From Macrocybe gigantea (taxonomy: Eukaryota; Basidiomycota; Agaricomycetes; Agaricales; Callistosporiaceae): 16,261 nucleotides of DNA. The DNA is taken from contig SJRY01000240.1 of NCBI GenBank assembly GCA_011319805.1, positions 1 to 16,261 on the forward strand. Direction: 5' to 3'. A program made the translations under genes and the position numbers. Positions 7,743 through 15,880 of the stretch are shown here, piece by piece. Below the pieces are notes generated by a model that searched no databases, was not told the origin of the DNA, and saw nothing but the letters and a program-made list of their open reading frames with translations. The first letter of the stretch is position 1. Each line of letters starts with the position of its first letter.

Positions 7743-7754
7743 CTCCCCCTCAAG
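7743..7754 (-). promoter_or_regulatory. Polypurine tract of the copia element
   Basis: CTTGAGGGGGAG on the - strand, directly before the LTR start at 7742 and 14 bases after the polyprotein stop (TGA at 7771-7769). This is the standard position of the plus-strand primer. Confidence 0.85.
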
Positions 7755-7768
7755 TCAATGACCATCCA

Positions 7769-8270
7769 TCAGGCACCGACGCCCATCAAAGCTTGATGTT
7801 TTTCAAATTTCGGTTGCATGAGGGCTTTCATCATCGAGTTGGCAACCATATCAGCCGTTGGGCAGTACTCAAGGCTTGTGGCACCCATTTCGATGGTTTG
7901 GTGGATGAAATGGAAATGGACATTGATATGCTTCATTTATCCATGAAATTTGGCATCCTTTGACAGCGTAATCATGCCTTGGTTGTCGCAGAAGAAAGTC
8001 ATCAGCTTTTGGAAAGGAAAAATGAAGGAAATTTTAGTAAGTAATTTTTGAATCCAAATTAATTCTTTTGATATGTGGGTGAGCACCACGTATTCTGACT
8101 CCATGCTCGACGTAGTTATTATAGATTGCTTTTTGCTGCTCCATGACACAGCACTGTCTCTGACGAAGAAGATATAACTGAAAATTGAGTGGCAGTGGAG
8201 CTGGGAAGCCCAGTCAGCGTCCAAGTACCGAAGACAGCGTGTGTTTTCCACCCAAGGTGAGTCTCATTTC
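7769..8270 (-). pseudogene. RNase H of the copia element
   Basis: The stretch 8251-7937 encodes YLDADWASQLHCHSIFSYIF, SAVSWSSKKQSIITTSSMESEYV and FFCDNQGMITLSKDAKFH, the standard copia RNase H signature. The catalytic Asp of DADWA, Glu of MESEYV and Asp of CDNQ are all kept. A TAA then falls where the HARTKHI motif has Arg; reading continues MKHINVHFHFIHQ...LEYCPTADMVANSMMKAL to a TGA at 7771-7769. This matches the usual C-terminal tail (LEYCPTEDMVAD). A TGA at 8266-8264 precedes the domain at an Arg position. It would remove RNA during reverse transcription; it is dead by the stops, although the active site is intact. Confidence 0.92.
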
Positions 8271-9298
8271 TTTTGTCCTGATAGGTATCTGACAATGCAT
8301 TTAACTGTGTTGAGGTGTGTCGTGCTCAGCACTTCAAAGTTCTGGGATAGCGTCAATACAGTGAACGCGATCTCGGGATGGGTCATAATGGTGGCATACA
8401 TCAGTGATCTGATGATTTCTCAATAGCAGGTCTTTTTGGCAGGTGTTAGGAGCTTTGGTGACATGGACAGTAATCTGGGGGTGAGGTCAACAGCGGGTTT
8501 GAGTGGTATTATGGCAATACACGCACTCTCGAGTCCGTACTTTTCTGCCATCTCAATATAAGCATTTTGGCTTAATGAAATCGTTTTAGCCTCCAGGTTG
8601 CACTCAATCTTGACCCCAAGCAGCCAGTTGATTGGTCCAGATTGACTATCTCGAAGTGCTCAGAGAGCTGGTGCTTCAAGATGCTGGTGGCTGGCTCAGA
8701 GTCAGCAAGGATCGTGAAGTCATCTGTCGTGGTGGTCATGATCATGTATTTGTCACCATCAGTTTTGTAGAAGACAGCATGGTCCGCCTCCAGGTGCTTG
8801 AGTCCAAGCCCCTTGGCAATTTATTGAACAGTTGTGTACCAGTCGTGTGCACCCTGTTTCATCCTGTAAACTGGCGCAAGGAGCTTGCAGGCCACGGCAT
8901 CCTCCTTGTCCTCCAGGTTCTTCAGCAATCTGTAGAATTCGAGGTACTGAGAGGGGAGCTTCATGTAATACAATGCCAGGAGGTAGTCAGGCATTCAGAT
9001 AAGCATTTTTAGCATCACACTGCATGATGATAGCACCTTTCGAGGCCCTTAATGATAATAAAATTCGTAGGGTTTTGGCGTGGACTGTGGAGGCAAAGGT
9101 GTCCTTGTAATCGACTCCAAATCGCTGCTGGAAGCCCTTTGCGACAAGGCGCACCTTAAATCGAATGATCCGGCCTTCATTGTCTCACTTTCTATGGAAC
9201 GTATAGTAGCAAGGGATCATGTTGGCATCCTTTGGAGGGATAACGAGCTCCCAGGTCTTCAGTTTCTCAAATTGGTCAAGTTCAGCCTGGATCGCTCA
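8271..9298 (-). pseudogene. Reverse transcriptase of the copia element
   Basis: The domain starts with AIQAELDQFEKLKTWELVIPPKDAN (from 9298), then RFKVRLVAKGFQQRFGVDYKDTFAS and IMQCDAKNAYLNA, whose catalytic Asp codon is at 9016-9014. A frameshift near 8965 separates KLPSQYLEFYRLLKNLED and VYRMKQGAHDWY. The double-Asp box reads TTTDDFTILADS (codons 8724-8719), with both Asp present though the usual preceding Val/Ala is Thr. The connection region has NWLLGVKIECN, SLSQNAYIEMAEKYGLE and SLMYATIMTHPEIAFTV. TGAs at 9298-9296, 9187-9185, 8989-8987 and 8422-8420 all fall at positions usually Arg; a TAA near 8830 does not. Catalytic residues survive but the frame is broken. Confidence 0.92.
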
Positions 9299-9830
9299 TC
9301 ACCAATCTTTACTCTCTTCACCATTTAAGGCCTCGTCCAGGGTTGGTTTATCCTCGCTTGATACAAGGGCCATCAACATGGCTTCTTTGAGCCAGTCAAG
9401 TGGATTGGCACTCTCAGATGTGTGCGCTTCAGGCAGTGGGTTTTGGTTGCGCTTTCTATGACCGTACATGTTCTCATCGAAGCTCGGGAGACCATCAAGG
9501 GAGTTTTGGCATCTTCGCACATGAGGGGGCAGTTCTTCAACTGGTGCCTCAACTTCGACATGTTCGGGTGGCCTCATAGCTTCGGGCTCTCTCAGTTGCT
9601 GCTCTGGCTCTGGTCTGGGTTCAGGCTCAGGTTCGGGTTCAGATTCTGGCTCTCCGAGGATGTCTGGATTGAATGTATCCCACTCCCCCTCAAGACTGAC
9701 TTCCTTGGAGGTGAGTGCATCTTCCCTCGCAAGGTAAACATCATGTTCTATGCTGATCCTGTGTTTCCTCGGCCAGTAGATGTGGTAGCCCTTTGATTTC
9801 TCATTGTAACCGACGAATCATCCCTTGCTG
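9299..9830 (-). pseudogene. Integrase C-terminus and linker of the copia element, with Pro-Glu repeats
   Basis: One frame is open from about 9801 to a TGA pair at 9301-9296. It begins YHIYWPRKHRISIEHDVYL, the usual end of copia integrase (strand-rich region, then xVYF). It runs through LEGEWDTFNPDILG into a low-complexity run of alternating Glu-Pro (about 9655-9605). Then comes an acidic linker to the RT with the family motif GLPSFDE...HTSESANPLDWLKEAM. The first base changes upstream of 9801 put the preceding GKLELQASKG in another frame. The linker holds the internal polypurine tract at 9681-9694. It has no catalytic role that I can identify. Confidence 0.85.
9681..9694 (-). promoter_or_regulatory. 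Possible central polypurine tract of the copia element
   Basis: The 14 nt CTTGAGGGGGAGTG on the - strand are identical to the PPT plus first LTR bases at 7754-7741. They sit inside the integrase-linker coding frame. Ty1 and lentiviruses are known to carry a second, central PPT in the integrase region, so this may be a second plus-strand start. Confidence 0.5.
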
Positions 9831-10457
9831 GCCTGCAGTTCGAGTTTCCCAACTTTGAGCTGCTTGACCCAGACTGGTGCACCCCAAGCCCATATGTTTG
9901 AGAGGTCTTGCTTGACTTCTGTTGCCATCTCAAGCAGTGTTTTTGCCTCGATAGAGTGCTTGTTGGTATGCAATTCCGAATCCAGATGCTGTAGCAGACG
10001 GCTTCAGCCCAGAGATATCCAGGAAGCTTCACATCAATGAGCATGGCTCAGGCGTCCCCAATGTGAGTTCGATTGCCTCATTTGCTTGCTCCATTTGATG
10101 ATGAGGAGTCATGAACATTTAGGTAATGAACTGTTCTGGCTTTCTCCAGGTGGTCATTGAATTTTCCACTTGTTAACTCGCCTGCTCAATCGCACTGGAA
10201 GGTTTTGATAACTAGTACGTCCCTCTAAGCTTTTACCCATGCCTCGTAATGCTTGTAGTTTTGAATGCCTCAGATTTGTGCCGCATGAAGTAGACCTTCT
10301 CCTTGTGGCTCCACCAGTCTATAAATAGCAGGAACCAGTATTTTCCACTGAGCAAGCCTATGGATGCCTTGCCCCAGATGTCGGCTGAGATTTTCTCGCC
10401 ATATCGCTGGTATGTGGTCTTGCTCTTGTTACAGACATCACCCAAAGGACTATTCAA
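9831..10457 (-). pseudogene. Integrase core of the copia element, truncated at its N-terminus
   Basis: The frame from 10457 carries CNKSKTTYQRYGEKISADIWG, covering the end of the zinc-binding region and the first catalytic Asp (10382-10380). WFLLFIDWWSHKEKVYFMRHKSEAF follows. After a frameshift near 10235, KTFQCD holds the second Asp (10191-10189), followed by a TGA at the Arg position. The third catalytic site reads NGASK-stop-GNRTH where the family has NGVVERANRT, so Glu is now Lys (10083-10081) and Arg is TGA (10080-10078). LPGYLWAEAVCYSIWIRNCIPT then follows. A TGA at 10050-10048 is also at an Arg position. The GAG-pre-integrase domain expected further upstream is cut off at the junction with the LTR2 region. 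Confidence 0.9.
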
Positions 10458-10502
10458 TTTCTTATCTTATCTTTTCCACATCCCTTATCCTCCCCATCAT
10501 AC

Positions 10503-10744
10503 TGCGCAGTGCACAGCCATCGAGTCATTCCACTTCCCTAGTCACTCCGAGTCATCTCCTTCTAGTCTTACTCATCCACAGTCCACAGCATTGCACAGTC
10601 CATGGTCCGTGCTCGAGTACTGTAATGTATATAAGGACTCCCAGATGTACCAGTAGCGCTAGGCTTAATATTCCATTTGCCATCGTCTTAAACCACTCTC
10701 GCACTTAGTCTGCCCAAGTCCTTTAAGATTCGTCTAGCCTAACA
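10503..10744 (+). repeat. 5' LTR of element 2 (LTR2)
   Basis: It matches the reverse complement of 7075-7318. The right end CTAACA at 10744 is set by three copies that all stop there (window start, 7075 and here). The left end is placed at the first TG of the shared region and could lie up to 45 bases further left, at the end of copia coding sequence near 10457. The TATA box is at 10628-10634. Confidence 0.8.
10628..10671 (+). promoter_or_regulatory. LTR2 TATA box and probable transcript 5' end
   Basis: TATATAA at 10628-10634 is followed 33 nt later by AGGCTTAATAT (10661-10671), where transcription would be expected to begin. That 11-mer is the exact complement of 10747-10757, just after the LTR. 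The start site is inferred from spacing and from this complementarity. Confidence 0.55.
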
Positions 10745-10746
10745 AG

Positions 10747-10757
10747 ATATTAAGCCT
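10747..10757 (+). promoter_or_regulatory. Candidate self-priming primer binding site of element 2
   Basis: ATATTAAGCCT begins two bases after the LTR end and is perfectly complementary over 11 nt to 10661-10671. In the Tf1/sushi chromoviruses, the first 11 nt of the RNA anneal to a PBS placed this way and prime reverse transcription without a tRNA. The other LTR2 copies (window start, 7075) lack this site, as expected for LTR ends not followed by an internal region. An alternative tRNA-type site, TGGTCGCTGATCC at 10831, lies 86 bases downstream and is less well placed. Confidence 0.55.
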
Positions 10758-10844
10758 TGTCAAGACTCGCTCAGACTCACACACACCACATCACGCTTTA
10801 TCAAAGACCTGATCAACATTCAATGACAAGTGGTCGCTGATCCA

Positions 10845-12538
10845 ACGAGCACTAGCACGAGCGATGAGAACACCTGGCTCAAAGAAGTAGATCATATATT
10901 GCAGTCCACGCCATTCGCAGAGACAGTCCACGCCAACCGCAGAGACACTAGCAACTCAAACAAATGAAAGAGGAAGCGTACACCTACACCAAGTAGCGAC
11001 AAAGAAGAACAGGCATTTCTGAGAGAGTTTGCCTTCACTACCACAGACGAGCCCACTGAGATTTTCAGTGACGGAGTGGCACAGCTCATTACAGAACTCT
11101 TACTAGAAGGAGAATACAGGATAAGCCTAGAAGAGCTGTGGTCAGACCAGAATCTTCCTGCCAAAGAAAAGGACGAACTGATCCACAAGAAAACAAGAGA
11201 GGAACGAATGCAAGCCTGAAACTTCAGACAACAGCAGATTGAAAACTACAATCACTGGGTACAAGAAGAGGACATACTAATACAAAGAGAACATGACACA
11301 CAGAGCATACAACAGAATCAACAGAGCAACACCAAAGTCAGGGGCACATAGAAACGAAATTACCAAACCCCTTCAGAAGACCGACTCGCCAAAGTACAGC
11401 ATAAGAAGGAAATCGCACCACTGTGGCGAAAGTAAGCGACAGTAACTGGAATGAATACTATCGGTGAGGGAGCGAAAGAGACTACCAAAGACAGATGGAC
11501 CAACCGCCGCAGAGTGGGCCAATTTTGAACAAGCCTGTAGAATTGCAGGAATTGACCTAGACTACTGGAAAGAACAAAAGAAGAACAAAGACAAAAGCAG
11601 ATTCAAGAGCAGCAGACCCAAGCACAACAGGCCCAAGAACAGGAAAGCCAAGACCAAGACAATGAAGAAATTCCGCAGACAATGATGACAGAATACAAGG
11701 GAATTATCACCGATCCGAAATTCTTCACAGGAAGATCGAACAGCCTTCGACATTTGGTGGAGGAAGATGAAACTCTACATAACCACACATGGAGACCTCA
11801 CTGATGTACAGAGGATTGGAGCAGTGCTATCCAGGATGACCAACGGACCAGGAGCCCACTGGGCATCAAAGAAAATTGACACCATGACTAATCAAAGCAC
11901 ATGGGCCAATTTTGTGACCGAAATAGAAACACGATTCAGCAATGTCATGTCACCATCACAAGCAGGCAGCAAATTATTCAACATCAGACAGGGAAACTGA
12001 CCCATTGACGAATTTCTAGATGAATTCGTAGACCTTGCAGGGAAAGCGGGAATGACAGGAACAGCCCCTCATTTCCTACTCAAGAAGAGCTTAAACTAGA
12101 GGACAGCAGAAGCCGTACACTCGATCTCTGTACTTCCAACGGATGGAGATGAATACATCAAGACAGTTCGAGCGATCAGATGAAACATCGATGAACATAG
12201 GAATGTAATGAGGGAGAGTTCACAAACAACCAATGCAAATCTGGGAACCTGAGCCGAGGAGCAGGACAGGCCATGGAAGTCAACAAAGTACAAAGCAACA
12301 ATTGCTTCAATTGCAATAAACCAGGACATCTTCACAAAACTGTCCGGAACCACGAAAAGGGGCAGCAAACATCACATGTTTCAATTGTGGCTTGAAAGGA
12401 CATTACACATGAAACTGCAAGAAGAAGAAGAAGGGAAAATCCCGAGTCAGAGAAGTGAAAGAAGAAGGAGAAGAAGACGAAGAAGACAAGGATGAAGAAA
12501 GCTCTGACAAAGAGGGTTTTGTCAAAGGGTCCGATTAA
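10845..12538 (+). pseudogene. gag of element 2 with two zinc knuckles, broken
   Basis: The N-terminal part (10845-11500) is one frame with TGA at 10965-10967 and 11217-11219, TAG at 11349-11351 and TAA at 11433-11435. It is hydrophilic and Gln/Glu/Lys-rich. After frame changes near 11490 and 11740, the capsid-like region reads FDIWWRKMKLYITTHGDLTDVQRIGAVLSRM...GAHWA...LFNIRQGN, TGA (11998-12000), PIDEFLDEFVDLAGKAGMTG, as in fungal gypsy Gag. Two CCHC knuckles follow: CFNCNKPGH at about 12304 (frame broken after it) and CFNCGLKGHYT-stop-NC (12371-12418), with a TGA at 12410-12412. A Lys-run then an acidic stretch ends at TAA 12536-12538. No start codon is certain; ATG 10823 is in another frame. 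Confidence 0.82.
10902..10945 (+). repeat. 22-bp tandem duplication in the gag leader of element 2
   Basis: CAGTCCACGCCA..CGCAGAGA occurs at 10902-10923 and 10924-10945 with two mismatches. The length is not a multiple of three, so it shifts the frame; without it, ATG 10823 would be in phase with the gag frame. Confidence 0.8.
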
Positions 12539-12559
12539 GAGGTGCTAAATCGCGACCCA

Positions 12560-13190
12560 TACAGCTGAAACAGACTTGCTTCAATACCGGATGTAGATCA
12601 TCCCATACTCTGAAATACACCATTCCTGCAAAGCGGCCTGAAGCACCAAGAAAAACCATCCAAGGTGACAAACCACCAAAAAGAAAGAACTCACAGTACC
12701 AGCAAAGATACAAATGCGAAAAGGAATAGTGATGATAACACCAGAAATCAATAGCGGGCAGACAGACCTGCATCAATACTGCCATAGTGGCAAAAACAGG
12801 ATTGAAAACATGACGAATCAAGAAGATTCAAATCATAAATGCAGATGATCACCCAACTGCCAGAAAACAGCAGATTGGGTAGCGGAAGTCCACATCGACA
12901 TTAATGGACACAAAGAAACATATGGAAGCCATCGTACTTAACATCGGAAAGACCGACATGCTACTGGGATATGATGGCTTTCTATCACAACCCAATGATC
13001 AAATGGAAGACAGGAGAGATCGTCTTTAACAGATGCCCCAAAACATGCAAGATAAACCACCAAATGATCAAAATACAGAAAATAGCCAAACAAGCGAAGA
13101 CCACAGCCAGCACAGGACGGGAACTCAGATACCTCCATACTGATGAGATTCAGACACCTCTTTAAAGAAAAGAACTTCGATCATTTACTG
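12560..13190 (+). pseudogene. Retropepsin-like protease of element 2, active-site Asp changed to Asn
   Basis: The stretch at 12571-12640 reads QTCFNTGCRSSHTLKY, where DTGC with Asp is expected; the Asn codon is at 12583-12585. The flap and second half are in other frames: WVAEVHIDINGHKE near 12875, then VLNIGKTDMLLGYDG (about 12934) and SHNPMIKWKTGEIVFNRCPKTC (12984 onward), the usual HNP-x-I-x-W end. The linker to RT reads DEIQTPL. The Asp loss alone would abolish polyprotein cleavage. Confidence 0.75.
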
Positions 13191-14068
13191 ACCACAAGGA
13201 GTGGGACCATGAAATAAACTTGACAAAAGACGCACCCAAAACGATACCGAGCAAGTGTCTATCCGATGATGCAGAAGAACTAGAGGAGCTAGATGCCTTT
13301 GTTGAAGAAGGACTAAGAACAGGGAAGATATGTCCCTCAAAATCAACACCTACGCAGCACCCTGCTTCTTTCGAAATAAAAGGATGGCAGCAAATGACTC
13401 ATCCAAGACTATCGGGAAATAAACAATATACAGTCAAGACAAGTTCCCTTACCACATATCAGCGAGCTCCTTGATGTACTACAAGAGCAAAGTACTTAAC
13501 AAGATTGACATTATCTGGGGATACAATAACGTACGCATCTGAAAAGGAATGAATGGAAAGCAGCCTTCCTAACACAAGAGGACTCTTCGAACTGACAGTC
13601 ATGTACTTTGGACAGTGCAATGCACCAGCACTTTCAGCTGGATAATGGCAAGCCTCTTCCAAGACCAAATATGAAGGAGGCATGCATAATCTATATGGAT
13701 GACATCATAATCATCAGACAGAACATGAGAGGAACTCCAAAAGAAACACAATAGAAGTCATGGAAATACTGAATAAGAACGATCTATTCATCAAGGACCA
13801 AATGTGTCTGAGAGTCATCAAAAGTCCCAGTACTAGGGTATATCATAGGAGAGGGGAAGGTAGAGATGGAACCAGAGAAAATTACAGCCATACAATCCTG
13901 GCCAACTCCAAAAATGAAGAAAGAACTACAGAAGTTCTTGGGTTCACAAACTTTTACCGACGATTCATCAAAGGATACACAAAAGTTGCTAAACCCTTAA
14001 TGGAGCTGACTGGAAACAAGACATTCCAGTGGACAGACAAGCAACAAAATGCTTTCAAGGAGCTAATT
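13191..14068 (+). pseudogene. Reverse transcriptase of element 2, heavily frameshifted
   Basis: The approach to the fingers (WDHEINLTKDAPKTIPSKCLSDDAEELEELDAFVEEGLRTGKICPSKS, about 13200-13344) is open. From 13345 to 13690 the frame changes every few dozen bases, but QDYRKINN-like, LTRL, NTRGLFELTVMYFGQCNAPA and similar pieces are visible on inspection of all three frames. The catalytic box YMDDIII is intact at 13692-13703, in contrast to element 1. The thumb lies in the frame from 13760, with EVLGFTNFYRRFIKGYTKVAKPLMELTGNKTFQW. RT/RNase H order matches gypsy. Confidence 0.85.
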
Positions 14069-14520
14069 TGACACATAACCTTGGCACCCATCCTAGCACT
14101 ACCACAAAGAGAAGGAAAATTCCGAGTTGAAACAGACACCTCAGGATATGCCATTGGAGCGGTGCTATCACAACAGCAAAAAGGACTGTGGCACCCGATC
14201 GCCTTCATTTCAAGGTGCATAACCCCAGCAGAGCAGAACTACGAAATCTACGACAAAGAACTCCTTGCGATAATGGTGGGACTAAAGACATGGAGACAAT
14301 ACCTCCTAGAAGCTCAAGAAGTTTGAAATATTGACAGATCACAAGAACCTATCATACTTCCAAAAACCGCAGCGACTCAACTCGAGACAGATTGGCTGGT
14401 ATCTGAAATTACAAGAATATGACTATGAACTATGACACATACCAGGAAAAGTGAATGGAAAAGCAGATGTGTTTATCATGAATGGCAGGATACAAAGAAA
14501 GCCTAGCAGAAAAAGATGAC
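14069..14520 (+). pseudogene. RNase H of element 2
   Basis: It continues the RT frame after a TGA at 14069-14071 (Arg is usual in the LKRRIT motif). [20 protein letters not shown] carries the first catalytic Asp (14135-14137), and [23 protein letters not shown] carries the Glu. A one-base shift at about 14320 moves [24 protein letters not shown] to another frame, with its Asp present. The tether HIPGKVNGKADVF follows, with a TGA near 14433 at a possible Arg position. All visible catalytic acids are kept, unlike element 1. Confidence 0.88.
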
Positions 14521-15880
14521 ATACAAATGATCAAAGAAGCCACATTCATCCAACATCTGGAAGAGAATAATGAATGAGATTTCGAATTTATGATGTTTGA
14601 GGATGAACACCCACAAAAAGAGGGAGCAGAAAAATAACAAAACAATGCAAACAAGAGGAATCACAATGATCGAATCTCCAAGGATAGAACAAATTCGACA
14701 ATGTGCACAAAGAGAAATGGTCATAACAACAGGACTAAAGGAAAAACTGCACTGGTTCACAGAAGAAGACCACATCGTATACGCAGGAGGGAAAATCTAC
14801 ATCCCCCAGACAACAAACTAAAGGAAGACATCATGTTTGAACACCATGACACTCCCATTGGAGGGCATCCAGGACAATATCGCATGCACGAACTCATAAA
14901 CCGCACCTACTGGTGGCCATCAATGCTAACGGACATCAAGAAATACGTTAATGGATGCAAAGCATGTCAATGAAACAAAATCATCTGACAAAAGAAACAT
15001 GCCCCACTACACCCGCATGAGGTTCCACAGCAGCCATGGGAAGATATCGGAGTAGATCTTATAGGATGCTACCCAGCCCTCGAATGGTTTAATGCCATTG
15101 CCGCAGTTATGACCGCCTGACCAAGATGATCTACCTGATCCCATGAATACTGAAACTCACAGCAGAAGGCCTCGCACGGCTATACCGAGACAATGTGTGG
15201 CGACTTCATGGAATTCCACGAAAGATCATCAGTGACCGAGGACCCCAATTTGCAGTGCGATTCATGACAGCGCTTCTAAAACTGCTTGGACAAAGCAAAA
15301 CCTATCAACGGCCTATCACCCACAGACAGATGGACAGGCAGAGCGATCCCATCAAGAGACAGAAGTTTTCCTCAGAAACTTCATGAACAACCTACAGGAT
15401 GATTGGGCAGAATGGATAGTGATTGCAGAGTACCAATATAATGACAAAACACACCAGGGAACGAAGGAGATACCATTCTACCTCAACTACGGAATGCACC
15501 CTGGAAGGGAGAACCACAGACAACAGAAGGGAACAACCCTGTAGCAAAGAACTTCGTCGAAAAAATGGACCAAATATGGAAGAAGCAAATGCTGCACTGC
15601 AGTATGTGCAAATATGGGCCAAAGACAATTATGATGCAAGAAGAAGACCAGCCTGTGAATACAAGAAAGGAGATGGAGTATGGCTTGAAGCCACCAATAT
15701 CACAGTCAATCGACCATCAAAGAAGTTATCAGCACTCCGATACGGACCGTTCAAGGTGATCAAAAAGAAAGGAGCCTCAGCATATCGCCTGGAACTCCCA
15801 GCATCATGGCAGCTGATACACCCTGTGTTCAATGAAATACTATCATCCCTACAAGGGACCCCGTTTCAAATACAAGAGCG
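14521..15880 (+). pseudogene. Integrase of element 2 (HHCC, D,D-E core, GPY/F module)
   Basis: The HHCC finger lies at 14842-14970 (EHHDTPIGGHPGQ...TYWWPSM...GCKACQ). A TGA at 14971-14973 follows, at the same place as the TGA in element 1. The first catalytic Asp is at 15055-15057 (GVDLIG). After a frameshift, DRLTKMIYLIP and DNVWRLHGIPRKIISDRGPQF hold the second Asp (15234-15236). The Glu of AERSHQE is at 15341-15343; the gap is one base short of D-35-E, so a single-base deletion lies inside the core near 15300. The C-terminal region YDARRRPACEYKKGDGVWLEATNI...LRYGPFKVIKKKGASAYRLELP...HPVFNE (about 15625-15845) is a clear GPY/F module. Confidence 0.9.

Larger units (their letters stand above)
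7471..10457 (-). mobile_element. Ty1/copia element, 3' half only, degenerate
   Basis: Reading leftward the order is integrase, RT, RNase H, polypurine tract, LTR. Integrase before RT defines Ty1/copia. The 3' LTR is bounded by TGTTGGA...TCCAACA. The upstream part (gag, protease and 5' LTR) is absent; sequence turns into the element 2 LTR region right of about 10457. At least nine in-frame TGAs and several frameshifts make it inactive. The protein resembles copia polyproteins abundant in mushroom genomes, judged from motifs and not from a search. Confidence 0.92.

Noticed and set aside
9590..9660. CRISPR-like or satellite array from the CTGG/CTCAGG repeats
   Set aside because: No spacers and no regular repeat unit; it is the coding low-complexity Glu-Pro run on the - strand.
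9422..9796. 124-codon + strand open frame over the copia linker, and similar frames at 8632-9012 and 10303-10708
   Set aside because: They are antisense to copia integrase/RT or lie across LTR2, without any domain; the - strand reading has family motifs throughout.
7075..10744. DNA transposon with 240-bp terminal inverted repeats
   Set aside because: The arms are LTR2 copies with promoter and CTAACA ends, the interior is copia pol, and the right arm is followed by a primer site and gag.
10831..10843. tRNA-type primer binding site TGGTCGCTGATCC
   Set aside because: It begins with TGG but lies 86 bases past the LTR end supported by three copies; the 11-nt self-priming site is much better placed. 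Not fully excluded.
11562..11788. Leu/Phe-rich - strand frames that look like membrane segments
   Set aside because: They are antisense of a Lys/Glu/Gln-rich gag region (AAG/AAA/CAA codons); a typical artefact.
12522..12821. Hydrophobic - strand open frame opposite element 2 protease
   Set aside because: The + strand protease motifs explain this region; the hydrophobic residues arise from reading purine-rich coding DNA backwards.
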